Shown here piece by piece: positions 1 through 6,701 of a stretch of 49,472 nucleotides of DNA (its first letter is position 1; every line of letters begins with the position of its first letter). The DNA lies in NCBI GenBank assembly GCA_009786685.1, contig WQRQ01000006.1, forward strand, positions 1-49,472, written 5' to 3'. The notes under the pieces were generated by a model, which made no database searches, was not told the DNA's origin, and saw only the letters and a list, made by a program, of their open reading frames with translations. The translations under genes were made by a program, and so were the position numbers. The DNA comes from Defluviitaleaceae bacterium (lineage in GTDB: Bacteria > Bacillota > Clostridia > Lachnospirales > WQUN01).

Positions 1-407
1 GAGACGGGTGGTTTGCCGTACAATACGGCGGCCGAGCAGACGGGCTTTGGGGCTTGCTGGACGATAACGGGCGCGAGGTTATTCCGCCTATGTATACTTA
101 TCTTGGTACGTTTATGGATGGGCTTGCGCTGGTGAGTATCGGCGGGGACAGAATTTTTTATGCAACAGGTGAGCTATGCGGATATATGATGCCTGTGGGC
201 GGGCAGTGGCTGTTAATCGACAAGGAAAATAACGTCGTAGCAGCATTTCAATATTCGGCAATGCAGCGTGTGTCGCATAATCTGCTGGCGTTTTCGGAAT
301 CCGTTATTTACCGGACTAATCCACACCTGCCCACAGACCGACGGGTACAATCGGCAGAATGGGGTTTTATTGCCATTGAGTTTGACGCACCCTCTTTTTT
401 GGAATAA
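1..407 (+). CDS. WG-repeat protein, C-terminal end (5' truncated by window edge)
   Basis: The open frame runs in from the window edge (codons in phase from base 3) to TAA at 405-407, so only about 134 residues are seen. The segment DGLWGLLDDNGREVIPPMY, followed by a Gly-rich turn and a second aromatic/Gly block near 'GGQWLLIDKENNVVAAF', matches the WG (KWG) beta-repeat pattern, in which W-G and I-P-P-x-Y recur roughly every 30-45 residues. Such proteins are usually exported or surface-associated in Firmicutes and have no defined enzymatic role. The true start lies upstream. The next gene begins 24 nt later on the same strand, so the two may be co-transcribed. Confidence 0.6.
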   Translation, partial: DGWFAVQYGGRADGLWGLLDDNGREVIPPMYTYLGTFMDGLALVSIGGDRIFYATGELCGYMMPVGGQWLLIDKENNVVAAFQYSAMQRVSHNLLAFSESVIYRTNPHLPTDRRVQSAEWGFIAIEFDAPSFLE

Positions 408-431
408 AATTCAAAAAAAGGGGGTATTTAT

Positions 432-1187
432 ATGGAAAAACCATTTATCGCATTGCAGCTATACACTGTCCGTGATTTTACGGCGTCGGATGTGACGGGT
501 ACATTGCGCAAGGTAAAGGAAATGGGCTATGACTATGTGGAGCTTGCCGGCACATATGGCATGGATTTTGTTGCCTTTCGTGGGCTTTTGGACGAAATAG
601 GGCTAAAAGCAATAAGCGCGCATGTAATGCCCGACGCGCTAAAAGAGGATATGGCAAAAACCATATCCGACTACAAATCCTTGGGCTGCGAGTATGTAAT
701 AATTCCCATGATAGGCGAAGAATCCCTGCCCGGCGGGGATAAATGCGAGAAGGCATTTTTCGAAAAATTCTGTGTGGCCTGTGGAGAGGCGGGTGTTGTT
801 CCCGCTTATCATAATCACGCGTTTGAGTTTAAAAAGCTGCCGTGCGGTACGTTTATTTTGGACAAGTTATTTGAAGACATCCCCGCGCTACAGGCGGAGC
901 TTGATACAGGCTGGGTGCGTGCCGCAGGGCAAGACCCGGAGGCGTATATTACAAAATACGCCTCACGTTGCCCCGTAGTTCATCTAAAAGATACAATCGA
1001 ATCCGGTGACGGCTTCGAAGACCGCCCCGTAGGCAAAGGCTCACAAGACATACCCGCCATAATACAGGCGGCAAACGCCGCAGGAGCGGCAGGCTTTGTT
1101 GTGGAGCTTGACAATGCCGTGGGTATTACCTCGCTGCAAGCCGCAGAAGAGAGCCTTCGATATCTAAATAGCGGTATGTCGAGCTAA
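432..1187 (+). CDS. Sugar phosphate isomerase/epimerase-like TIM-barrel protein
   Basis: This 251-residue protein has the AP-endonuclease-2/xylose-isomerase-like barrel pattern. It shows an N-terminal 'LQLYTVRD', then 'ISAHVM', a metal-site 'YHNHAFEF' near residues 127-134, 'ELDTGWVRAAGQDP' near 157-170, 'VVHLKDT' near 182-188 and 'FVVELDN' near the end. These His/Glu/Asp positions are the usual divalent-metal ligands of family members such as inosose dehydratase, IolE and ketose epimerases. The substrate cannot be told from sequence. The ATG at 432 follows a G-rich ribosome binding site at about 420-424. Length is typical for the family. Confidence 0.85.
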   Translation: MEKPFIALQLYTVRDFTASDVTGTLRKVKEMGYDYVELAGTYGMDFVAFRGLLDEIGLKAISAHVMPDALKEDMAKTISDYKSLGCEYVIIPMIGEESLPGGDKCEKAFFEKFCVACGEAGVVPAYHNHAFEFKKLPCGTFILDKLFEDIPALQAELDTGWVRAAGQDPEAYITKYASRCPVVHLKDTIESGDGFEDRPVGKGSQDIPAIIQAANAAGAAGFVVELDNAVGITSLQAAEESLRYLNSGMSS

Positions 1188-1199
1188 AGCTCGACGCTT

Positions 1200-1373
1200 C
1201 TAGTCATGGTCAAACATATCGTGAAAGTAATGGCCGGCTTTACGCATAGCGCGTTTTCCGTCGCGTACCATGCGGCGGCGGTCTTTACTGTCGGTAGCAG
1301 CGGCAGCAATGCTTGCGCCCACAAAAATCCCGGCAGCCACACCACTTACAACTCCTTTAGCAAAACGTGTCAT
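1200..1373 (-). CDS. Small YtxH-like membrane-anchored protein (57 aa)
   Basis: Read on the minus strand, this frame begins with ATG at 1373 behind a strong AAGGAG ribosome binding site (about 1379-1384) and ends with TAG at 1200-1202. The product starts MTRFAKGVVSGVAAGIFVGA, a Gly/Ala-rich single membrane helix of about 20 residues. It then turns strongly basic and ends in a His/Asp tail. That order (Gly-rich helix plus charged C-terminus) is the layout of YtxH/YtxG-type general-stress small proteins, although the family assignment is only by resemblance. It lies between and antisense to the neighbouring plus-strand genes, diverging from rnr. The plus-strand frame over the same bases has no ribosome binding site and no recognisable product. 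Confidence 0.7.
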   Translation of the reverse strand: MTRFAKGVVSGVAAGIFVGASIAAAATDSKDRRRMVRDGKRAMRKAGHYFHDMFDHD

Positions 1374-1456
1374 TTAACTCACTCCTTTACAAGAATTATG
1401 TAATTAATTTGCGTTTTTTGCACAAAATATATACAAGGGAATATTGGAAAAATATT

Positions 1457-3364
1457 ATGAAGAAAAAATTTGAAAAAAGCACACAGGCAGAAGGCAAATT
1501 TATCGGCAATGAGCGCGGCTTTGGCTTTGTATGGCGAAAAGAAGGCGACGACATTTTTATTCCGCCGCACGCGACGTTTGGTGCGTTGCATGGCGACGAG
1601 GTGATTTGCAAGATAGACCCACGCCGCGATGCAGAAAACCCGGCAGGAGGCCACAAGGTCTCCGGCAGAATAATAGAAATCACTGCCCGCGCACCTATGG
1701 TTGGCACATATTTTACGGAAGGCAACAAGCACTACGTAAAGTCCTCCGAAAAAAAAATCCCCTATGCTTTTGAGGTTCCGTTTAAGTCGGTATCGCGTTT
1801 TGGGCTGGCGGACGGGCATAGGGTGGTATTTTCGATAGAAAAAAAACATGGCCATTGTCTCATTACCGAGGTGTTAGGCCATAAAAACGACCCCGGCGTG
1901 GACGTGCTAACCCTGGTACGCCAAGCAGGTGTCCCTTACGAATTCTCGGAAGAAGTAGCCGACGAGCTGCAAAAAATCTCCACAGAAATATCCGAAAGCG
2001 ATTGCGAAGGCCGCCTCGACCTTCGTGACCAACACATCTTTACGATAGACGGCGACGACACAAAGGACATAGACGACGCGATATCCTTCGACCAAAACGA
2101 CAAAGGTTATCATCTTGGGGTGCATATTGCCGACGTTACACATTATGTCCGCGAAAATACCGCGATTAATGCTTCTGCGCTGCACCGTGGGACGAGTATT
2201 TATCTTGCAGACCGCGTGATTCCTATGCTGCCGCATAAGCTTTCCGGCGGGATATGCTCGCTTTTCCCCGATGTGGACAGGCTTACCCTTAGCTGCCTCA
2301 TGGAAGTAGACAAAAAAGGTAATGTAACCTCGCACAAAATCACCACTTCTGTAATAAGAAGCAAAAAACGCTACACCTACAACGAGGTGCAAGAATTGCT
2401 TGATGGGGGTACTGATGACCTTATCAATGACATGAACAAGCTGCGCGAAATCCTTAGCAAAAAACGCCAAAAGCGCGGCGCGTTAGATTTTGACCTTCCC
2501 GAAGCAAAAATAAAAGTGGACGAAACAGGCAAAGCTATCGCCATAGAACGCTACCCGCGCAACAACGCCACAGGCATAATCGAAGAATTTATGATTTTGT
2601 GCAACGAGACAATAGCGACGCATTTTCTTGGGCAAAAAGTCCCCTTCGTATACCGCAGCCACGAGGAGCCAAGCAACGAAAAACTAGCAGCCCTTCAAAA
2701 AATGGCAGAAAACATGCGCCTTATGAACAAGGGCAAAAAAATGCTGCGCCCCACCGCCGCCACGCTTCAGCAGTTTTTGGACGCGGTAAAGACTACCCAC
2801 GGAGCATATGCGATTTCTACGGCGGTTTTGCAGGCCTTGCCGCAGGCTAACTACACGCCCGATAATCCCACACACTTTGGGCTGGCCTCCGACGCCTATT
2901 GCCACTTTACGTCACCGATTAGGCGATATGCCGACCTGCAAATCCACAGAATAATAAAAACCCCGCCCGACAACCGCGAAAAATTTAACGAAATCCTACC
3001 CGCAGTATGCGCCCAAGCCTCCAAAGCCGAACGCACCGCAGAAGCCCTTGAGCGCGAAGTAACCGAGCTAAAAAAAGCCCAATTTATGGTAGGCAAAGAA
3101 GGCAAAATCTTCGAGGCTACGGTAAGCGGCCTAACCCCATGGGGCGTGTATGTAATGCTGGAAAACACAATAGAAGGCCTAATCCCCACCGCCAACCTAC
3201 AAAAAATCGGCTACAAATACAACAAAGAACTATCCCTCTACGAAGCCAAACGCCGCAAAGGCGAAAAACAAGCCAAAGCCCTGCACCACGGCTCACAAAT
3301 CACCGTAAAGCTCTTGGAAGTAAACGAAGACGAGAGAAAATTAACTTTTGCCTTGCACTTTTAA
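1457..3364 (+). CDS. rnr: Ribonuclease R (3'-5' exoribonuclease)
   Basis: This 635-residue protein degrades structured RNA processively from the 3' end. It has an N-terminal cold-shock-like OB fold ('RGFGFVWRKEGDDIFIPP', about residues 20-40). The central RNB catalytic domain carries the conserved acidic cluster 'DGDDTKDIDDAISF', whose aspartates bind Mg, and 'FTSPIRRYADLQIHR' near its end. A C-terminal S1 domain follows ('GKIFEATVSGLTPWGVYVML'). The frame stays open upstream to 1367, but MKKKFEKS at 1457 is the natural start by family comparison; its ribosome binding site is weak (GGAAAA). No smpB follows, unlike many Firmicutes. A tRNA-Gln promoter overlaps the end of the gene. Confidence 0.95.
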   Translation: MKKKFEKSTQAEGKFIGNERGFGFVWRKEGDDIFIPPHATFGALHGDEVICKIDPRRDAENPAGGHKVSGRIIEITARAPMVGTYFTEGNKHYVKSSEKKIPYAFEVPFKSVSRFGLADGHRVVFSIEKKHGHCLITEVLGHKNDPGVDVLTLVRQAGVPYEFSEEVADELQKISTEISESDCEGRLDLRDQHIFTIDGDDTKDIDDAISFDQNDKGYHLGVHIADVTHYVRENTAINASALHRGTSIYLADRVIPMLPHKLSGGICSLFPDVDRLTLSCLMEVDKKGNVTSHKITTSVIRSKKRYTYNEVQELLDGGTDDLINDMNKLREILSKKRQKRGALDFDLPEAKIKVDETGKAIAIERYPRNNATGIIEEFMILCNETIATHFLGQKVPFVYRSHEEPSNEKLAALQKMAENMRLMNKGKKMLRPTAATLQQFLDAVKTTHGAYAISTAVLQALPQANYTPDNPTHFGLASDAYCHFTSPIRRYADLQIHRIIKTPPDNREKFNEILPAVCAQASKAERTAEALEREVTELKKAQFMVGKEGKIFEATVSGLTPWGVYVMLENTIEGLIPTANLQKIGYKYNKELSLYEAKRRKGEKQAKALHHGSQITVKLLEVNEDERKLTFALHF

Positions 3365-3381
3365 AAAAGTTAGTATATAAT
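3353..3381 (+). promoter_or_regulatory. Promoter of tRNA-Gln
   Basis: TTGCAC at 3353-3358 and TATAAT at 3376-3381 are separated by 17 bp, and the tRNA starts 31 bp downstream. The -35 box lies inside the last codons of rnr. The match to a sigma-A promoter is read directly from the bases; activity is inferred. Confidence 0.7.
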
Positions 3382-3412
3382 TGCCGTTGCGTGAAATTAC
3401 GCAGAAATACCT

Positions 3413-3483
3413 TGGGCTGTCGCCAAGCGGTAAGGCACAGGACTTTGACTCCTGCACTCGAAGGTTCAAATCCTTCCAGCTCA
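3413..3483 (+). tRNA. tRNA-Gln (anticodon TTG)
   Basis: The acceptor arms TGGGCTG and CAGCTCA pair with one G-T wobble. The anticodon stem CAGGA/TCCTG encloses the loop CTTTGAC, giving anticodon TTG at 3445-3447. The T-arm contains GGTTCAAATCC. CCA is not encoded. The 3' part of the gene (from 3450) is duplicated at 6597-6634, which marks it as the integration site of the element downstream. Confidence 0.95.
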
Positions 3484-3487
3484 GTAA
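3450..3487 (+). repeat. attL: 38-bp direct repeat in the 3' end of tRNA-Gln
   Basis: Bases 3450-3487 (anticodon arm 3' strand, T-arm, acceptor end and four bases beyond) recur at 6597-6634 with a single C/T difference. This is the classic footprint of a tyrosine-integrase element inserted into a tRNA 3' end, leaving the tRNA intact at this junction. Confidence 0.9.
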
Positions 3488-3529
3488 AAACCCCGTAATC
3501 ACTGGATTTCCAGCGGTTGCGGGGTTTTT
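3486..3529 (+). terminator. Intrinsic terminator after tRNA-Gln, carried by the element
   Basis: AAAAACCCCG at 3486-3495 pairs with CGGGGTTTTT at 3520-3529, with an inner CTGG-attt-CCAG hairpin at 3502-3513. It lies on the element side of attL. A different terminator sits beyond attR. Confidence 0.8.
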
Positions 3530-3866
3530 GATTTTCGAGAATTAACACACTTTTAACACACTAGGTATTTTATCTTTTAACTTAATTTACGTACAAACTA
3601 TACCCAGACACGGACAAAGAAGCATTGCAAACCCGAAGGGTGCAGCGAAGCGTAACGGCAAGCGGAAGCGCGGCAGGTTTCCGCACTATGTTATGTAAGC
3701 GCGATTTTATCAAACGGCAACACGATAGCTGTCAAAACCGCACATAGGTCGCAGTCGCAGGTAACTACAACCGCGACAACCCCTCCTTCTTGTCCAAGCC
3801 TTTAACTACATCGCGCCTTGTGCGCGGACGGCTAGAAGGTTACTACGCGTGATGTGTTACTACATT
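3530..3866. other. Non-coding left arm of the integrative element
   Basis: About 340 bases without a credible gene. The start carries two direct copies of TTAACACAC at 3542-3550 and 3553-3561, 11 bp apart; matching copies lie near attR (6464-6492). These are candidate integrase arm sites. The rest (about 3620-3860) is GC-richer and contains short repeated GCGGAAGCG-type words like those in the intergenic hairpins elsewhere in this window, but I recognise no gene or RNA family in it. Confidence 0.5.
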
Positions 3867-4289
3867 TCACGGCAGTAAGCCAACGCTTTGCAATTCTTTG
3901 ACATCAGCAATGCGTAATTTACGCACCAATTCAGGATTATTTTCGATATGTTCTCCCAGTATATGCGAAGCCCCTGTCCAAAAACATTCGCTAATATATT
4001 CATGCACAGACATTCCGCAAACTTCTGCACAATATTTTATAGAATCAAAATAGATATCACCGAAAAGCCTACGGAAAACAGCAAAATCATCATCTTCCAA
4101 GTCAAGAAAATGTTGAAAACTTATGTTAAGCGCAACTGCAATTTTTCTAATAGTGTCAATTTTTGGATTCTTTGCACCTGTTTCGTATTGACGTATTTGC
4201 ACAACATGAACACCTGAAACAGTACTGACTTCTAATTGTGTCATTCCAAGTTCTTTCCTTCTCGCTTTTAGTTTTTCGCCAACTGTCAT
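3867..4289 (-). CDS. XRE-family repressor of the integrative element
   Basis: The 140-residue protein has an N-terminal helix-turn-helix of XRE/Cro type (MTVGEKLKARRKELGMTQLE, through 'QIRQYETGAKNPKIDTIRKIAVAL', about residues 4-60). An acidic linker and a C-terminal domain of unknown fold follow. ATG at 4289 sits behind GAGGTG; an upstream in-frame GTG at 4298 falls within that ribosome binding site and is unlikely to be used. The gene is divergent from the next XRE gene, with paired operators between them. This is the usual lysogeny-type switch of small integrative elements, and its role as the repressor is inferred from position. Confidence 0.8.
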   Translation of the reverse strand: MTVGEKLKARRKELGMTQLEVSTVSGVHVVQIRQYETGAKNPKIDTIRKIAVALNISFQHFLDLEDDDFAVFRRLFGDIYFDSIKYCAEVCGMSVHEYISECFWTGASHILGEHIENNPELVRKLRIADVKELQSVGLLP

Positions 4290-4331
4290 TGAAATCACCT
4301 CTGAATGAATATAACACTAAAATAAAAAAAT

Positions 4332-4347
4332 GTAACTAAAAAGTTAC
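4332..4347. promoter_or_regulatory. Operator candidate O1
   Basis: Perfect inverted repeat GTAACT-aaaa-AGTTAC, immediately upstream of the -35 box of the rightward promoter and inside the repressor leader. It shares the GTAAC half-site with O2 and with repeats ahead of the integrase. Confidence 0.6.
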
Positions 4348-4355
4348 AACAATGC

Positions 4356-4385
4356 TTGACATAGCCGTTTGGTTACCTTTATAAT
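4356..4385 (+). promoter_or_regulatory. Rightward early promoter of the element
   Basis: TTGACA at 4356-4361 and TATAAT at 4380-4385 both match consensus, with an 18-bp spacer that contains GGTTACC (4371-4377). It is flanked by O1 and O2, so it should be strong unless bound by the repressor. Confidence 0.8.
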
Positions 4386-4390
4386 GATAA

Positions 4391-4408
4391 GGTAATTAAA
4401 AGATTACC
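4391..4408. promoter_or_regulatory. Operator candidate O2
   Basis: Inverted repeat GGTAAT-taaaag-ATTACC just downstream of the -10 box, at about +1 of the rightward transcript and before the AAGGAGGG ribosome binding site (4411-4418). Its arms resemble O1 and GGTTACC. Confidence 0.6.
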
Positions 4409-4426
4409 TGAAGGAGGGTTGCAAAC

Positions 4427-4636
4427 ATGAAAGTATCGCAAAAAATCAAGAGTTTAAGAAATTTGCGGGGCATAACGCAGAAGGAACTAGGCAAACAAAT
4501 CGGCATGGACGCCGGATTAGTTAGCCGATACGAAAGCGGGAAAAAAAATCCAAAGTTGCAAACGCTTAAAAAGTTTGCTTCGGCATTAGAAGTACCCATC
4601 TACGACCTATTGGATTTAGAGGAGGGCATAGAATGA
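4427..4636 (+). CDS. Small XRE-family regulator (69 aa)
   Basis: Almost the whole protein is one XRE helix-turn-helix: MKVSQKIKSLRNLRGITQKE, then 'LGKQIGMDAGLVSRYESGKKNPKLQTLKKFASAL'. It is first in the rightward operon, behind AAGGAGGG, and overlaps the next start codon by 4 nt (ATGA). In comparable elements this position holds a Cro-like or activator protein. Its length is that of minimal Cro-type proteins. Confidence 0.85.
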   Translation: MKVSQKIKSLRNLRGITQKELGKQIGMDAGLVSRYESGKKNPKLQTLKKFASALEVPIYDLLDLEEGIE

Positions 4637-4887
4637 ATGAGCATATAGCTAGGCGTAAACGATTTGTACCCGTAAAAGAATATCAACGCATTAGCGGGTT
4701 AAGTTATAAAACCATAATGCATATGGCTAAAACGGGGCAAATATCCCACATAGAAACAGAAAGCGGACAAATACGGATTGACACACAAAACCCCGCCAAT
4801 GACGGCGTAAGCGCGGTTATGGATAAGCTCAATGAAATGCAACGCATGGTGTACGCACTGTGCAAACAATTAAATACAGTCGTATAG
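4633..4887 (+). CDS. Excisionase-like winged-helix protein (84 aa)
   Basis: The segment 'FVPVKEYQRISGLSYKTIMHMAKTGQISHIETESGQIRI' follows the HTH_17/excisionase pattern: a first helix naming the residue set, a 'sYktI..ma.tG.i' recognition helix, then a wing that ends in a beta strand. A C-terminal helix follows. The start overlaps the upstream stop, implying translational coupling. A recombination directionality factor role is inferred from fold and from membership of an integrase element; a regulatory role is also possible. Confidence 0.65.
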   Translation: MNEHIARRKRFVPVKEYQRISGLSYKTIMHMAKTGQISHIETESGQIRIDTQNPANDGVSAVMDKLNEMQRMVYALCKQLNTVV

Positions 4888-4905
4888 AAAAGGGAGGGCA
4901 TACGT

Positions 4906-5067
4906 ATGGAAAGCAAAACAAGAATAGACTTGGTAGACTTTTACAGGGTGTATGTAGACCATGAGGTCGAAGAACACATGATTGAGTTTATGAAGGCAAT
5001 TCAGGATGTTATTGACTGTGAATACCGCAGGGGATATGACACCGCAAAACAAGAGTTGACAGCATGA
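4906..5067 (+). CDS. Hypothetical 53-residue protein of the element
   Basis: ATG at 4906 follows GGGAGGG, and the frame ends with TGA at 5065-5067. The product (MESKTRIDLVDFYRVYVDHE onward) is acidic, probably helical, and has no recognised family. Its ribosome binding site and position between the excisionase-like gene and the integrase make it a likely real gene. It could be a small regulator or replication helper; nothing in the sequence decides this. Confidence 0.55.
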   Translation: MESKTRIDLVDFYRVYVDHEVEEHMIEFMKAIQDVIDCEYRRGYDTAKQELTA

Positions 5068-5079
5068 ATGGGGCTGGCT

Positions 5080-5137
5080 TGTGTAGTGTGTCTGTGCGGT
5101 GTTTGGCTTGCCCAGACCCGCACAGACACACTGCACA
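5080..5137. repeat. 20-bp-stem inverted repeat in the element
   Basis: Bases 5080-5099 pair with 5118-5137 over 20 positions with one G-T wobble; the 14 inner pairs (5086-5099 with 5118-5131) are perfect. The 18-nt loop is not followed by a T-run, so it does not look like a terminator. It may be a protein binding or processing site ahead of the integrase. Confidence 0.6.
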
Positions 5138-5169
5138 TGTTAGCCCTATTCCTCGCTACTAGCATTTGG

Positions 5170-5198
5170 AAGTGGGGGTATAGTATTACCCCCCACTT
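5170..5198. repeat. Stem-loop presenting TAGTATTAC
   Basis: AAGTGGGGG (5170-5178) pairs with CCCCCACTT (5190-5198), enclosing an 11-nt loop that contains TAGTATTAC at 5181-5189. This nonamer in a stem-loop resembles the nicking site of CRESS-DNA virus origins. No Rep gene is visible here, so function is open. An alternative fold with a bulged C extends the stem into the loop. Confidence 0.5.
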
Positions 5199-5199
5199 C

Positions 5200-5299
5200 G
5201 TAACCAGTAACCAAGTGTGACAAAACACAGTAAACATCATATGTCTGGTGGTTACAACGCAAATAACCACAACATAACCAAGAAATAACTTCGTAACCA
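5200..5299. promoter_or_regulatory. Cluster of six RTAACCA repeats upstream of the integrase
   Basis: GTAACCA occurs at 5200-5206, 5207-5213 and 5293-5299, ATAACCA at 5263-5269 and 5274-5280, and the inverted form TGGTTAC at 5249-5255. The half-site resembles the GTAAC/GGTTACC arms of operators O1 and O2, so the element repressor may also bind here; iterons or integrase arm sites are alternatives. Confidence 0.6.
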
Positions 5300-5330
5300 A
5301 AATACATACCAAATTGAGGAGGAAAACAAC

Positions 5331-6467
5331 ATGGCGCGTAAAACAAACACAGAAATCAACGGTAACAACTATTTTCGGGTAACTGCCACTGTTGGCAAAA
5401 ATCCAGACGGTACACTCATCCGCAAGCAGTTCTACGGTGAAAGCAAGAAGGAAGCTGAAAACAAGCGCGACGAGTACATGTCTAACATCAAGCAGGGGTT
5501 ATCAGTTAATTACGACAAGGCAATGTTTGGCATAGCGTTTAAATCGTGGCTACAAGACGTATTACGCCCTTCGGTGTCTATTTCCACCTATTCGCGATAT
5601 GAACTTGAATACAAGAAGCGCATAATGGAGTGTGGCTTATCCAGCCTTCGCATAACAGAAATACGCTCGGCAAATGTCCAAGCCTATTATAATTTGCTTT
5701 TGGAAACGTGTACTCCTAAAACAGTGCAATCAGTACACAAACTGTTAGTACGGTTTTTTAACTACTGTCTAAAGGCTGACATGATAATTAAAAGTCCTTT
5801 GTTAGCTGTAGAATTACCCGCAATAGAAAAGCACTCGGAAACAAATAAAGCCATAAAGGATGCAGACATAGACAAATTGTTATACTCCGCAAAAGAGAAC
5901 ATAAAAAATTTCATTTTTGTATTTGCAATGTTTACCGGGCTTAGAGAAGGTGAGATTTTAGCATTAACGCATAAGGACATAAACATTGATGAGGGGACGA
6001 TAGATGTAAACAAGACGGTTAAATATTTAAACGTTGACGGCGTATATCAGCCCGTGTTAAGCTCACCTAAGACAAAGCACAGCAAGCGTACTGTCCCTAT
6101 ACTTGGAGCGATAAAAAAGCTCTTAAAAACGCATATAGCGCGTGAGATGGAAAAACATCTAAGGCTGGGCATACCATTTTCAAAAGACAGTATTTTGTTT
6201 TCGTCTGACGCATGTACCTACAAAGAAGCTCCCAACGTGCTTAAAATGCTAAGGCGTTTATGTATAAAACTAGACATTGAAAAAACAACATTTCATTCTC
6301 TTAGGCATACATTCTGCACCATACTCGCAAAGCAGGGCGTACCACTAAAAACGACGTCCGTTTTAATGGGTCATACAGACATAGCCATCACAGCAAGGAT
6401 TTATACACACGTAGATGATACTGAAAAGCGCAAAGGAATCGAGCGTTTATCAGCATATTTTCATTAA
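5331..6467 (+). CDS. int: Tyrosine-type site-specific integrase
   Basis: This full-length 378-residue phage-type integrase starts at ATG 5331 behind AGGAGG. An N-terminal arm-binding domain ('NYFRVTATVGKNPDG', AP2-like) is followed by a core-binding SAM-like domain (about 65-165) and the catalytic domain. The catalytic residues appear in order: R205 in 'TGLREGEI', a Lys in 'SPKTKHSKR' near 247-249, H322-x-x-R325 in 'FHSLRH', H348 in 'MGHTD' and the nucleophile Y358 in 'ARIYTH'. It ends just before attR with TTAACACA repeats overlapping its stop codon. It should catalyse insertion at tRNA-Gln; the att duplication fits this. Confidence 0.95.
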   Translation: MARKTNTEINGNNYFRVTATVGKNPDGTLIRKQFYGESKKEAENKRDEYMSNIKQGLSVNYDKAMFGIAFKSWLQDVLRPSVSISTYSRYELEYKKRIMECGLSSLRITEIRSANVQAYYNLLLETCTPKTVQSVHKLLVRFFNYCLKADMIIKSPLLAVELPAIEKHSETNKAIKDADIDKLLYSAKENIKNFIFVFAMFTGLREGEILALTHKDINIDEGTIDVNKTVKYLNVDGVYQPVLSSPKTKHSKRTVPILGAIKKLLKTHIAREMEKHLRLGIPFSKDSILFSSDACTYKEAPNVLKMLRRLCIKLDIEKTTFHSLRHTFCTILAKQGVPLKTTSVLMGHTDIAITARIYTHVDDTEKRKGIERLSAYFH

Positions 6468-6492
6468 CACATTTAACACATTTTTAACACAC
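6464..6492. repeat. Three TTAACACA direct repeats near attR
   Basis: TTAACACAT at 6464-6472 and 6473-6481 and TTAACACAC at 6484-6492 mirror the two copies beside attL. Placement just inside both element ends fits arm-type binding sites for the integrase. Confidence 0.6.
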
Positions 6493-6596
6493 AAGGAAAC
6501 GATAATGAGTAAAAACCGTAAAATCAAAAACTCAAAAAAGCGCGGAATCATTGCATTTCTGGGAATAAGAGCAACAGGAAAACAGCCGTTTTACTT

Positions 6597-6634
6597 TCCT
6601 GCATTCGAAGGTTCAAATCCTTCCAGCTCAGTAA
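6597..6634 (+). repeat. attR: displaced 3' end of tRNA-Gln
   Basis: 37 of 38 bases match 3450-3487. This copy lacks the 5' part of the tRNA, so it is the chromosomal 3' fragment displaced by insertion of the element, whose body is about 3.15 kb. Confidence 0.9.
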
Positions 6635-6668
6635 GAGCCTTGAAAGTATCAGCTTTCTAGGCTCTTTT
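6634..6668 (+). terminator. Original tRNA-Gln terminator displaced beyond attR
   Basis: A 13-bp stem with one mismatch (6634-6646 with 6653-6665) and a 6-nt loop is followed by TTTT. It probably ended the tRNA transcript before integration. It may also serve the convergent methyltransferase gene. Confidence 0.7.
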
Positions 6669-6701
6669 AATTTTATGCATTTGAAATTTTGTAAAGCAAT
6701 G

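Noticed and set aside
1206-1403. Plus-strand 65-codon ORF
   Set aside because: It is antisense to the YtxH-like gene, has no ribosome binding site and an unlikely composition. The minus-strand frame has AAGGAG and a membrane-helix product.
5064-5161. Short ORF overlapping the stop of the 53-residue gene (ATGA)
   Set aside because: It is translated mostly from the 20-bp hairpin arms and yields a Cys/His-rich peptide expected from that repeat; no independent support.
5161-5300. Integrated CRESS-DNA virus or rolling-circle plasmid
   Set aside because: Only the stem-loop nonamer and repeats are suggestive. There is no Rep or capsid gene between the att sites.
6505-6660. 51-codon ORF (MSKNRKIKNSKKRGIIAF...) running through attR
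   Set aside because: It has a plausible ribosome binding site, but its second half is simply the translated tRNA-Gln 3' end and terminator, so it is probably not a functional gene.
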